From: DATKMP01 sp035541775
Lineage (GTDB): Bacteria; Bacteroidota; Ignavibacteria; UBA10030
Assembly: GCA_035541775.1 (NCBI GenBank)
Contig: DATKMP010000293.1
Location: forward strand, 1 to 14,144
Direction: 5' to 3'
DNA length: 14,144 nucleotides
Below, piece after piece: positions 6,807 through 14,144 of this stretch. Every line of letters begins with the position of its first letter. Within the stretch, counting starts at the first letter, position 1. The notes beneath the pieces were generated by a model. The model was given only the letters and a program-made list of their open reading frames with translations, did no database searches and was not told the origin of the DNA. Made by a program: the position numbers and the translations under genes.

Positions 6807-6829
6807 ATCAGATTCTGTTTCTACAGGAT
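6807..6829. repeat. Left direct repeat bounding the R-M insertion
   Basis: These 23 bases match 8356-8378 at 22 of 23 positions in the same orientation, with 16 identical bases in a row, one mismatch, then six more. The right copy is the 3' end of the zinc-ribbon gene. In that gene's frame the left copy still encodes PVETESD. The two copies enclose exactly the methyltransferase and nuclease genes, as a target duplication would. Confidence 0.82.
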
Positions 6830-7710
6830 TTTTTCTTGTTGGTACTTTTCGTGTACGGCTTTGCAGCTTTTTCAAAGAATGCTTCCTGACTTGGTTTCGG
6901 CTTCGCATACTGAACAGCACTAAATGGTTGAGAATTATCAAGAGACAAAACACTCTCCTGTTCTCTGGTAGCTCGCGTAATTCGATCTTCGATAATCTTG
7001 CAATAGTCTTTATTCAACTCAAAGGCAAGATAATGACGCGATGAACGAATACAGGCTTCAACAGTTGTTCCTGACCCCGCAAACGGGTCACATACAATGC
7101 CACCCAGCGGGCAACTTGCTTTCACCATGCGTTCGATAATTTCCAACGGCTTTTGAGTAGGATGATCTTCGCGTTCTGCATGAATTCTGTGCAATCGTGA
7201 GACCGACCAAATGTCTTTGGGATTATATCCAACTTCCAACCATTTTTTTCCAACAAAGATAGAACGAGTGCGAGCTTTCTTTGTTTCTGCGTCGTAAGGT
7301 ATTCGTATGGAATCAATATCAAAATAATAATCATTCGACTTTGCAAAAAAACCAATCGTATCATGCACCGAAGAATACTTTCTGGTACTTCCCCCCATAC
7401 TCGGCACTTTTCTATCCCAAATAATTTCATTTACCATAATAAGTTGATCTTTTAGAAAAACAAAGATTTCCGGACTATATCGCCATGTGGCAAAAATATA
7501 AAGCGAACCTGTTGATTTTAATTTCGGGATTATAAGATTTAGCCACTTTTCTGTCCACTTTAAAAATTCTTTTTTAGGTTTTTTGTCGGAATCATTTCCA
7601 TAATCTTTACCAAGCCCGTATGGCGGATCGGCAACAATCAAATCAATGCTATGATCTTTAATTTGTTTAATTCCTTCTAACGCATCGATATTTAGTACAA
7701 CATCTTTCAT
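6808..7710 (-). CDS. Beta-class DNA methyltransferase, probably N6-adenine, of a type II R-M pair
   Basis: Transfers a methyl group from S-adenosylmethionine to DNA, most likely to protect sites of the nuclease encoded just upstream. Motif IV DPPYGLG (residues 28-34) precedes motif I DPFAGSGTT (208-216), the beta-group order. DPPY favours adenine N6 over cytosine N4, though this is not decisive. HPTQKP at 183-188 is the usual conserved motif before motif I. Length (300) is normal for this group. Its ATG is 2 bases past the nuclease stop, so the pair is one operon. Base content is visibly more AT-rich than sucC or the zinc-ribbon gene. The last six residues (SCRNRI) and stop are encoded within the left direct repeat, so this end may have been created by the insertion; the tail is very Lys-rich. 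Recognition sequence unknown. Confidence 0.93.
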   Translation of the reverse strand: MKDVVLNIDALEGIKQIKDHSIDLIVADPPYGLGKDYGNDSDKKPKKEFLKWTEKWLNLIIPKLKSTGSLYIFATWRYSPEIFVFLKDQLIMVNEIIWDRKVPSMGGSTRKYSSVHDTIGFFAKSNDYYFDIDSIRIPYDAETKKARTRSIFVGKKWLEVGYNPKDIWSVSRLHRIHAEREDHPTQKPLEIIERMVKASCPLGGIVCDPFAGSGTTVEACIRSSRHYLAFELNKDYCKIIEDRITRATREQESVLSLDNSQPFSAVQYAKPKPSQEAFFEKAAKPYTKSTNKKKSCRNRI

Positions 7711-7712
7711 TT

Positions 7713-8330
7713 TTATCTCAACACTATACTTTTTGAATTCACTTTTAACAATTCAAGAAATTTCTTTCTCGATCTATATTCTGGCTCATGATGGTAATAT
7801 GCTTGAATTTTATCATTTCGCGGGTTCACATACACAGGCAAGAATTGCGGTGAAAACACATGAACATATTCTTTTACAAAACTAATTGTGAGATTATCGA
7901 ACTTGATTCCAAAACATGCATAAATCAATCGATAGTTCACATTACCATTGTATTGCATATAAAGCTTTTCGACTGCCGCAATATCGTTTTTATTTTCCTT
8001 GCCCTCAGCATTGTGAACCTTTACATTCACAAAGAAACGTTTCTTGTCTTTATAAACAATGCAATCATGAAGCGCTGTATCAGGCATATCGAACTCAACA
8101 TTTTCCAGCCCAAATTCATTTGCATGGAATTTTGTCTGTTGTGTAATAACTTGTTCGACAATCCAACTGATTGATCTTGTATGCGCCTTTAACCCGTAGG
8201 GTAGTACTTTGTTATCGGTAATCTTGAACGAAGGTAGGATGCCAACTGTCTGTAAAAATATATTTTTTATAATAGACATTTCGGAATTTATTAAATCTAT
8301 TTCTTTTTGCAAATCATCTCTTTTTTTCAT
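7713..8330 (-). CDS. Putative type II restriction endonuclease, partner of the adjacent methyltransferase
   Basis: I do not recognise the family with certainty; the call rests mainly on context. The gene is immediately upstream of a beta-class methyltransferase, 2 bases apart and in the same direction, and both lie between direct repeats. The 205-residue protein has no signal peptide or membrane segment. A possible PD-(D/E)xK-like core is FDMPDTALHDCIVYKDKKRF followed by FVNVKVHNA: D84 or D89 as metal ligand and N102-V-K104 in the place of (D/E)xK, with Asn replacing the usual acid. E79 and D81 are further candidate ligands. SWIVEQVITQQTKFHANEFG (55-74) may be a conserved helix. The N-terminus is Lys/Glu-rich and helical. 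No strong Shine-Dalgarno is seen; the start lies 19 bases after the zinc-ribbon stop. Confidence 0.68.
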   Translation of the reverse strand: MKKRDDLQKEIDLINSEMSIIKNIFLQTVGILPSFKITDNKVLPYGLKAHTRSISWIVEQVITQQTKFHANEFGLENVEFDMPDTALHDCIVYKDKKRFFVNVKVHNAEGKENKNDIAAVEKLYMQYNGNVNYRLIYACFGIKFDNLTISFVKEYVHVFSPQFLPVYVNPRNDKIQAYYHHEPEYRSRKKFLELLKVNSKSIVLR

Positions 8331-8349
8331 TCACAATATTCCATTTAAC

Positions 8350-8862
8350 TTAAATATCAGATTCTGTTTCTTCAGGATGAAGATTATCCGTGGACGATCT
8401 CCATTCTGCAATTGTCTGCATCGCTTCAAGATATTCGGGAATCGGGACCAGCACTTTTGCGGGCTTGTTAACGTTACTGCGCGAAATCGGAGAATCACCG
8501 CCGCCATCCCAGACAAATCCCATCGAATTGAAATTCTGCACCAGCACTTTTTTTCCGGCCGATTCCAACACAGCTTTCACCAATTCCGCTTCGTTAATCT
8601 CCGTGGACCGAAAAACTTCCGCCCAATCTTCCTGCACCTGCACGCTGCGATGCGCTACACAAAATGCCCGCCCACCCACGACTCTGCAACAATCCGAACA
8701 CAACACCGTTTTACAAATGATGCACACAGCGACGGCTTGTGCCTGCGGATGCAGGTCGCAAAATATTTCTTCCTTCGTTTCGAAGAGAACCCCGCAATGA
8801 GGACAGAAATCACTATCGTCCGTTACTTCTTCCCCGCAATGATAACACGTATCTAATTCCAT
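8350..8862 (-). CDS. Zinc-ribbon / B-box-like / DUF2007 protein
   Basis: Function unknown. The 170-residue cytoplasmic protein has three parts. Residues 6-23 form a zinc ribbon with C6xxC9 and C20xxC23 (CYHCGE and FCPHCG). Residues 35-71 form a second metal-binding knuckle like a B-box: C35, H38, C47, C50, C55, C58, C68 and H71. Residues about 81-152 (VFRSTEINEAELVKAVLESA and onward) resemble DUF2007, a small ferredoxin-like domain annotated as a putative prokaryotic signal-transducing domain. The tail (STDNLHPEETESDI) is acidic and probably disordered. Its last codons coincide with the right direct repeat of the R-M insertion, so the original C-terminus may have been slightly different. The ATG at 8862 is the only good start; the ribosome site is weak. 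Confidence 0.85.
   Translation of the reverse strand: MELDTCYHCGEEVTDDSDFCPHCGVLFETKEEIFCDLHPQAQAVAVCIICKTVLCSDCCRVVGGRAFCVAHRSVQVQEDWAEVFRSTEINEAELVKAVLESAGKKVLVQNFNSMGFVWDGGGDSPISRSNVNKPAKVLVPIPEYLEAMQTIAEWRSSTDNLHPEETESDI
8356..8378. repeat. Right direct repeat bounding the R-M insertion
   Basis: The sequence matches 6807-6829 at 22 of 23 positions, same orientation. It encodes the PEETESD residues at the end of the zinc-ribbon protein and lies just outside the nuclease start. It is probably the original target copy, or one product of a target duplication. Confidence 0.82.
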
Positions 8863-8939
8863 ACTTCTTTCTAAATAAATTCAACGATGACCGATAAACC
8901 TTCCAGTATTTTATGGACATGGAACGCTGTAAAAAAATC

Positions 8940-10496
8940 TTATCGTATTTTTTCTGAAAGGGATTTTGCCTGCATAAACAACAGCAGATAATCCCTGCCG
9001 CCGGCTTTCGAATCCGTGCCGCTCATATTGAAGCCGCCGAACGGATGCACGCCCACCAACGCGCCGGTAATTTTTCTATTGACATAAAAATTGCCGACAT
9101 GAAAAATCTTTTTTGCTTTTTCGATTTTTTTTCTGTTCGTCGTCCACACACCGCCGGTTAAACCGAATTCCGTGTTGTTGGCAATTTCCAAGGCGTGATC
9201 GAAATTTTTTGCTTTGATGACAACAAGCACAGGGCCAAAAATTTCTTCCTGCGCAATCGTTGCTGTCGGTGCAACATCGGCAATGACCGTCGGTTGAATA
9301 AAGAATCCATCGCCCGCCGCTTTTCTTCCGCCGCACATCAAGCGCCCGCCTTCGGCAATGCCTTTATGAATGTAGTTAAGAATTTTTTCTTCCGAAGCTT
9401 TGTTGACGACAGGCCCCATATAATTGAGATAAGAATCCGATGCGCCGACTTTCAACTTTTCTACTTTCGATGTCAACACATCGAGAAATTTATCGTAAAT
9501 GCTTTCCACCACAATGGCGCGCGAAGCCGCAGAACATTTTTGTCCTTGAAAGCCGAAAGCAGAAACCAAGGTCGCTTGCACCGCCGCTTCGAGATCCGTT
9601 TGACTGTCGATGATGATAGAATCTTTGCCGCCCATTTCGGCAACCACACGCTTCAGCCATTTTTGTCCGGGCGGCACTTTTGCCGCAAGCTCATAAATGT
9701 GCAAGCCGACTTCTTTCGAACCGGTGAACGAAACAAATCGCGTCTTTGGATGCGTCACCAGTACATCGCCGACTGCCTCGCCGGAACCTGTCACAAAATT
9801 AATAACACCGGCCGGCAATCCGACTTCGCGCATCAAATCGAAAAACATCCATCCGGTCAACGGTGCATCGCTCGACGGTTTCAACACAACCGTATTTCCC
9901 GTCACAATCGCGGCGGATGTCATGCCGGTTAAAATTGCAAGAGCAAAATTCCATGGCGGAACAACGACACCGACGCCGAGCGGAATGTACCATAATTCGC
10001 TTTTTTCTGTCGGAATGGTTGTGACCGGCTGCTTTGCCGCATACCGCAGCATCTCACGCCCATAAAATTCTAAAAAGTCGATCGCTTCTGCGGTGTCCGC
10101 ATCTGCTTCCGGCCATGTCTTGCCGACTTCATAAATCATCACGGCGCTAAACTCATGCTTGCGTTTGCGCATGAGCTTCGCCGCTTTGAATAAATACTCC
10201 GCACGCACTTTTGCATCGACCCATTTCCACTCTTCAAACTTCATGGAAGCTGCGGCAACGGCTCTGGCCGCAATGTCGGGGGTTGCTTTGGAAAACATTC
10301 CGACAAATTCCGACGGCCTTGATGGATCGATCGATTTTAATTTTTCATCGGTATGAATTTCTTCTCTTCCGATCACAATCGGATATTCTTTTCCCAGCAT
10401 CGCCTGTATGGTTGCAAGCGCACGTTCCATTGCTTTCCGAGCAGCGGGCTTGGAAAAATCAGTCAGTGGTTCATTCTCAAACGGTTTTAATGCCAT
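8940..10496 (-). CDS. pruA: L-glutamate gamma-semialdehyde dehydrogenase (1-pyrroline-5-carboxylate dehydrogenase)
   Basis: Oxidises glutamate gamma-semialdehyde (from proline or ornithine breakdown) to glutamate with NAD+. The 518-residue length and N-terminus (FENEPLTDF, then YPIVIGREEI) fit the stand-alone RocA/PruA group, not the bifunctional PutA. Seen: WYIPLGVGVVVPPWNFALAI in the coenzyme domain, FTGSKEVG, general-base E287 in VAEMGGKDSI, nucleophile C321 in GFQGQKCSAASR, EEIFGPVLVV, and the C-terminal HPFGGFNMSGTDSKAGG typical of this branch. An AGAGGA stands about 5-6 bases before the ATG. It is transcribed away from glnD across a 145-base shared region. No proline dehydrogenase gene is next to it here. 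rocA is an equally valid name. Confidence 0.96.
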   Translation of the reverse strand: MALKPFENEPLTDFSKPAARKAMERALATIQAMLGKEYPIVIGREEIHTDEKLKSIDPSRPSEFVGMFSKATPDIAARAVAAASMKFEEWKWVDAKVRAEYLFKAAKLMRKRKHEFSAVMIYEVGKTWPEADADTAEAIDFLEFYGREMLRYAAKQPVTTIPTEKSELWYIPLGVGVVVPPWNFALAILTGMTSAAIVTGNTVVLKPSSDAPLTGWMFFDLMREVGLPAGVINFVTGSGEAVGDVLVTHPKTRFVSFTGSKEVGLHIYELAAKVPPGQKWLKRVVAEMGGKDSIIIDSQTDLEAAVQATLVSAFGFQGQKCSAASRAIVVESIYDKFLDVLTSKVEKLKVGASDSYLNYMGPVVNKASEEKILNYIHKGIAEGGRLMCGGRKAAGDGFFIQPTVIADVAPTATIAQEEIFGPVLVVIKAKNFDHALEIANNTEFGLTGGVWTTNRKKIEKAKKIFHVGNFYVNRKITGALVGVHPFGGFNMSGTDSKAGGRDYLLLFMQAKSLSEKIR

Positions 10497-10641
10497 ACGC
10501 TTCCTCTTTATCGGTCTATGGATTTTTCAGCGTAGAGGAACGTACTGAATTTTCTTTTCATTTTCAGTTTCCAATAGTATAATTTCTCTTTTTCCTTTCA
10601 CGTTTTTCCAGTATCATTCATTTACAAGAGATTTTGAGCAC
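10497..10641. promoter_or_regulatory. Divergent promoter region between pruA and glnD
   Basis: This 145-base T-rich gap must hold the promoters of both divergent genes. For glnD a sigma-70-like pair is visible: TTTTCA at 10555-10560, a 17-base spacer and a perfect TATAAT at 10578-10583, about 59 bases before the glnD ATG. For pruA only the ribosome site (AGAGGA near 10502-10507, minus strand) is clear. I see no convincing operator palindrome. Confidence 0.45.
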
Positions 10642-13284
10642 ATGAACAAATCCGCGATCCAACATATTTATAAAATTTTTACAGAGGAACGCATACGCGC
10701 CGAACAACTTCATCAGCATAGCGGCCAAGGGATGCGCGTGGCATTGATGCTGACGCGAAGGCATGATCGATTGCTGCAAACATTATTTAAAATGCTGCCG
10801 CACGATACGAGCAACTTTACTGTTGTCGCGCTCGGCGGATATGGACGAAAAGAATTATGTTTTGAATCCGACACCGACATTATGCTGTTGGTGCCAAGCG
10901 AAGAAGATCGTGCTCCCGCCGAACCGATTGCACAACAGTATTTGCACTCGCTGCTGGATGCCGGATTAGATGTGGGACATAGTTTTCGCACAGTCGATGA
11001 GTGCACGCAATTTATCGACACCGACCTTGAATCGTGGATGTCGCTGTTGGAAGCACGATATTTGTGCGGCAACAAAACAATGTATCAGCAGTTTCAAAAG
11101 AAAATTCAAGAAACCATTTTCACCTCCGACCATAGAAAATTTGCGCGGCAAATTTCCGAAATACGCCGCGACCGTCTGAACAAGTACGGCGATTCTTCAA
11201 AGCTGTTGGAACCCAACATCAAACAAAGTGCCGGAGGATTGCGGGATTTGCATGCAATGTACTGGCTGCTGCGCGGAACAGGCATTTTACAAATTCCGAA
11301 AATGCCGCTGAACAGCACTGCCACGCTAATGATGCTGCAATCGAATACGCTGCACCGTCAATTCAATACCGCCGCTATCGATGCCGCATTCGATGCATTT
11401 AATTTTATTCTGCGTGTGCGCAATGAAATGCATTTGCAGGCACGCAACGTGCACGACACACTGGAATTTTCGTTTCAGCAAAAAATTGCTGCGGGATTGC
11501 ACTATCGTTCGTACAAAAAACAATCGGAAGTCGAACGCTTTATGCAGCAGTATTATTCTGCCATGCGTGCCATCGAAACGCTCTGCCAGCAAACCATCGA
11601 TTGGTCGATGGAACAATGGTCGCTCGGCATGTCGGAAAAATTCGACCAGCGATTGGATGAGCGATTTATGTTTAAATCGAATCGTTTATATACGTACGCG
11701 CAGCGCCTGCCGAATACGAATTCGTTTTTGCTCGAAGCATTTTCTCATCAAGCGCGGCTACACCGAAAACTATCGTTCGATTTACAGGACGTGATTCACC
11801 GTCGCGCACACAACCTGCATCCGCTTTCTTCGGAACGCGATACGTTTATGTTCCGGTACTTCATGAACTTACCGGACGGCGTTGCCGACGCGATGCGCAG
11901 TATGAGCAATCTCGGCGTGCTCGAGCGATGGATTCCGGAATGGAAGCCGATGCTGTCTTTCTTCCAGCACAATCAATATCATTATTACACCGCCGATGAA
12001 CACACGCTGCTTGCCATCGCTCACGCTGAAGCGCTTGCAACGGCCGACGGGATTTTTGGCGATCTATACCGAACACTTCCGCGAAAAGATGTGTTACTGC
12101 TCGCATGCTTGCTGCACGATATGGCGAAGCCGCTGCATCTGCGCAAGCACGAAATTGTCGGAGCAAAGCTTGCAAAAAAAATTCTCACGCGTCTGCACTT
12201 TGGTGAAATTGCAGACGATGTTGCCTTTCTTGTGCGCTACCATCTCGCGATGGAACAGATAGCCTTCCGCCGGAATTTGAACGATCCGCAAACCATTGTG
12301 GAGTTCGCCAAAATTTTTAAAAATGTTCAGCAGCTGCAATATTTGTATCTGCTTACATACGCCGATTTATCGGCAGTAAATAAAAACGCATGGACAGCAT
12401 GGAAAAACGATCTCTTGTACGATCTTTATCGCAAAGCTGTCACCGTCATTGCAGGGCGCAAAACAGTTGAAGAAGTTCACTGGGAATTAAAAGAACGCCA
12501 GATGCGCCTGCACACGGAAATCATCAAACATCTCTCGGCGCAATTTCAGGAACGCGATATCCGTTTGCACTTGCAGCTTCTCACCGAAACGCCGTACGCC
12601 GCATCGTTCTCGCCGGAAGAAATCGGAAAACATTTGCTTGCTATCAGCAAAGGCAGCAGCGCTACGGCGCTGTTCAGCCATACGCGAAACATAACCGAAG
12701 CGACATTTATTTCGAAAGATGCACCAGGCATCCTCTCCAATTTCTGCGGCGTCCTTTCCGCCAACGACGCGAACATTCTCGATGCTGAAGTCTTTACGCG
12801 CACCGACGGCATCGTGATCGACCGATTCCGTGTGGTGGATTTTCATTCCAAAAAATTATTGCAAGATGAAGTCTGCGAAAAAATTTCTGCCGATTTGCTG
12901 GAAGTGATCGAAGGCAGAATCGATATTACTAAGTTATTAGATAAGCACCGGATGAAATGGAAACGCCGTGCGCGCAAAGCCAATCCCAATGTCCGCTGCG
13001 ATGTCCAGTTCGATGAGCATCCGCGATTTACGATTATCGATGTGTACGCACCGGATACGCTCGGCTTCCTGCATCTCATCACCGGCACCATTGCCAAACT
13101 CGGATTGAATATTCACGTTGCAAAAATTTCTACGCGTGCCGACGGAATTGTGGATTCCTTCTATGTGCTCAACAGCGACGGAATAAAACTGACAGACGAA
13201 ACCCGCCGCGCTGCTATCCGCGAAGAAATTCTCAGTACGATAAAAAATCTTTTAGAAGAAGAACTCGTTATAACTACGGTGTAA
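10642..13284 (+). CDS. glnD: [Protein-PII] uridylyltransferase / uridylyl-removing enzyme
   Basis: Bifunctional nitrogen sensor that uridylylates PII proteins when glutamine is low and deuridylylates them when it is high. The 880-residue protein has the full domain order. The nucleotidyltransferase motif is VVALGGYGRKELCFESDTDI (61-80), with metal ligands D77 and D79. A helical linker follows. The HD domain has H454 in ADEHTLLAIAHAEAL and H492-D493 in LLACLLHDMAKP. Two C-terminal ACT domains, the glutamine-sensing part, occupy about 685-755 (KDAPGILSNFCGVL) and 794-870 (APDTLGFLHLITGTIAKLGL). The segment after HD, AKPLHLRKHEIVG, differs from the usual GKGRGGDHSxxG of proteobacterial enzymes but keeps a His. 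The start at 10642 has only a weak AAGAGA upstream. murI follows 2 bases later, so the two are co-transcribed. Confidence 0.96.
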   Translation: MNKSAIQHIYKIFTEERIRAEQLHQHSGQGMRVALMLTRRHDRLLQTLFKMLPHDTSNFTVVALGGYGRKELCFESDTDIMLLVPSEEDRAPAEPIAQQYLHSLLDAGLDVGHSFRTVDECTQFIDTDLESWMSLLEARYLCGNKTMYQQFQKKIQETIFTSDHRKFARQISEIRRDRLNKYGDSSKLLEPNIKQSAGGLRDLHAMYWLLRGTGILQIPKMPLNSTATLMMLQSNTLHRQFNTAAIDAAFDAFNFILRVRNEMHLQARNVHDTLEFSFQQKIAAGLHYRSYKKQSEVERFMQQYYSAMRAIETLCQQTIDWSMEQWSLGMSEKFDQRLDERFMFKSNRLYTYAQRLPNTNSFLLEAFSHQARLHRKLSFDLQDVIHRRAHNLHPLSSERDTFMFRYFMNLPDGVADAMRSMSNLGVLERWIPEWKPMLSFFQHNQYHYYTADEHTLLAIAHAEALATADGIFGDLYRTLPRKDVLLLACLLHDMAKPLHLRKHEIVGAKLAKKILTRLHFGEIADDVAFLVRYHLAMEQIAFRRNLNDPQTIVEFAKIFKNVQQLQYLYLLTYADLSAVNKNAWTAWKNDLLYDLYRKAVTVIAGRKTVEEVHWELKERQMRLHTEIIKHLSAQFQERDIRLHLQLLTETPYAASFSPEEIGKHLLAISKGSSATALFSHTRNITEATFISKDAPGILSNFCGVLSANDANILDAEVFTRTDGIVIDRFRVVDFHSKKLLQDEVCEKISADLLEVIEGRIDITKLLDKHRMKWKRRARKANPNVRCDVQFDEHPRFTIIDVYAPDTLGFLHLITGTIAKLGLNIHVAKISTRADGIVDSFYVLNSDGIKLTDETRRAAIREEILSTIKNLLEEELVITTV

Positions 13285-13286
13285 TT

Positions 13287-14096
13287 ATGGATACTGCACA
13301 ACCTATCGGCGTATTCGATTCCGGTATCGGCGGCTTGACTGTCGTGCACGCATTGACAGAACGCCTTCCGCATGAAAACATTGTCTACTTCGGCGATACG
13401 GCGCGAGTGCCGTACGGCCCAAAATCTCCGCAGGTCGTTCGCGATTACACATTGCAAGATACGGAAGTGCTGCTGAAGCACAACGTGAAAATGATCGTCA
13501 TTGCATGCAACACGGTTTCTGCCGTTGCATTGGATGTGGTGCAGAAGCGTGCGCAAATTCCCGTTGTCGGCGTGATACAACCCGGCGCGGAAGCAGCGGT
13601 TGCGGCAAGCAAGAAAAAACGCATCGGCGTCATCGGAACGCTCGGCACCATCAACAGCAATGCGTACGCCAATGCCATCAAACAATTGGATGCCGATGTC
13701 AAAGTTTTCGGTCAGCCGTGCCCGCTCTTCGTTCCGCTCGCCGAAGAGGGCTGGATGGAACACAAAGCAACACAACTCATTGCAAAAGAATATCTCTTCC
13801 CGCTCACGTTAGAAAAAATCGATACGCTCGTACTCGGCTGCACGCATTACCCGCTCTTGCGCAATGTAATTGCCGACGTGCTGCATAATAATGTAACGCT
13901 CATTGATTCCGGCGAAGCGACAGCCGTTACGGTACAGCGATTATTGGAAGACCAGGGACTTGCCAACACCAGCAAACTGAAACCCAATTTACAATTTTAT
14001 GTGAGCGACGTACCGCATAAATTTACAGAAGTTGGTGAGCGCTTCCTCGGACGGAAATTCGGCAAAGTCAATCGCGTGGATGTATTTGGGAAGTAG
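13287..14096 (+). CDS. murI: Glutamate racemase
   Basis: Makes D-glutamate from L-glutamate for the peptidoglycan stem peptide, by a two-cysteine cofactor-independent mechanism in the cytoplasm. The 269-residue product is full length with all signatures: IGVFDSGIGGLTV with D11, YFGDTARVPYGPKSP, catalytic C74 in IACNTVSAVALD, GVIGTLGTINSNAYANAI, and catalytic C185 with H187 in LGCTHYPLLRN. The ATG lies 2 bases beyond the glnD stop with no clear Shine-Dalgarno of its own, so translational coupling to glnD is likely. A further gene appears to start 16 bases after its stop. Confidence 0.98.
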   Translation: MDTAQPIGVFDSGIGGLTVVHALTERLPHENIVYFGDTARVPYGPKSPQVVRDYTLQDTEVLLKHNVKMIVIACNTVSAVALDVVQKRAQIPVVGVIQPGAEAAVAASKKKRIGVIGTLGTINSNAYANAIKQLDADVKVFGQPCPLFVPLAEEGWMEHKATQLIAKEYLFPLTLEKIDTLVLGCTHYPLLRNVIADVLHNNVTLIDSGEATAVTVQRLLEDQGLANTSKLKPNLQFYVSDVPHKFTEVGERFLGRKFGKVNRVDVFGK

Positions 14097-14112
14097 GAGA
14101 AAGGGAAGCTTA

Positions 14113-14144
14113 TGTCCAAAATTCCAATAGATCGAAATGATTAT
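14113..14144 (+). CDS. Start of an unidentified gene, cut by the window end
   Basis: Only eleven codons are visible (MSKIPIDRNDY), too few to identify. Support for a real start is the purine-rich AGGAGAAAGGG at 14096-14106, about 6 bases before the ATG and overlapping the murI stop region. The same direction and the 16-base gap suggest it belongs to the glnD-murI transcription unit. Confidence 0.5.

Noticed and set aside
6768..6953. 61-codon minus-strand frame overlapping the sucC start and the methyltransferase end
   Set aside because: Not a gene in itself. Its part PVETESDLLLIKG is informative only as the remnant of the zinc-ribbon tail frame at the insertion junction.
8209..8856. 215-codon open frame on the plus strand
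   Set aside because: Antisense to the zinc-ribbon gene and the nuclease start; no domain and no ribosome site.
8870..8882. 13-mer TCTAAATAAATTC, also at 5565-5577 and with one change at 892-904
   Set aside because: Upstream of three minus-strand genes and tempting as a promoter box, but an AT-rich 13-mer is expected to recur about this often by chance in 14 kb, and distances to the starts differ.
9195..9932. 245-codon open frame on the plus strand
   Set aside because: It lies antisense inside pruA, which has complete family motifs; the translated product shows no recognisable domain.
13161..13775. 204-codon open frame on the minus strand
   Set aside because: Antisense to the end of glnD and most of murI, both unmistakable; a shadow frame.

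Overview
The window is an ordinary chromosomal stretch of a free-living bacterium, interrupted by several small mobile or repetitive inserts. No rRNA or tRNA gene is visible. The gene content fits a member or relative of the Bacteroidota/Ignavibacteria/Chlorobi group: a REP-type transposase, a ferredoxin-tailed aldo-keto reductase, a free-standing four-helix-bundle (23S intervening-sequence) protein, a RocA/PruA-type dehydrogenase, and a GlnD. This assignment is inference only. Recognisable Shine-Dalgarno sequences (tpiA, sucC, pruA, the aldo-keto reductase) argue against a typical SD-poor Bacteroidia. Core genes are of medium GC; the inserts and intergenic spaces are clearly AT-rich.

Layout. 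Bases 1-1427 are an accessory patch: a RAYT-type Y1 transposase gene (minus strand) whose coding sequence contains two REP-like palindromes, a long inverted repeat just beyond its 3' end, and an AT-rich gene-free zone ending in five tandem copies of a 43-bp hairpin-forming repeat. Bases 1428-6781 are all minus-strand genes: an aldo-keto reductase with two Fe-S cysteine clusters, tpiA with a clear intrinsic terminator, a four-helix-bundle protein, gatB and sucC. Degenerate phrase-like repeats fill the spacers around the four-helix-bundle gene and between gatB and sucC. Bases 6807-8378 hold a compact type II-like restriction-modification pair (beta-class methyltransferase plus putative nuclease). 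It is bounded by 23-bp near-identical direct repeats taken from the 3' end of the neighbouring zinc-ribbon gene, the mark of an insertion between that gene and sucC. Bases 8350-10496 carry the zinc-ribbon/B-box-like/DUF2007 protein and pruA (minus strand). From 10642 the plus strand carries glnD, murI and the first codons of a further gene.

How the genes fit together. Several core genes concern glutamate or glutamine: PruA makes glutamate from proline-derived semialdehyde, GlnD signals nitrogen status through PII, MurI makes D-glutamate for peptidoglycan, and GatB belongs to the glutamine-dependent tRNA amidotransferase. TpiA (glycolysis) and SucC (TCA cycle) are central metabolism. I see no complete undescribed system. 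The points most worth following are the direct-repeat-bounded R-M insertion, the transposase that encodes REP hairpins inside itself, the 43-bp array, and the repeats that flank the four-helix-bundle gene in inverted orientation.
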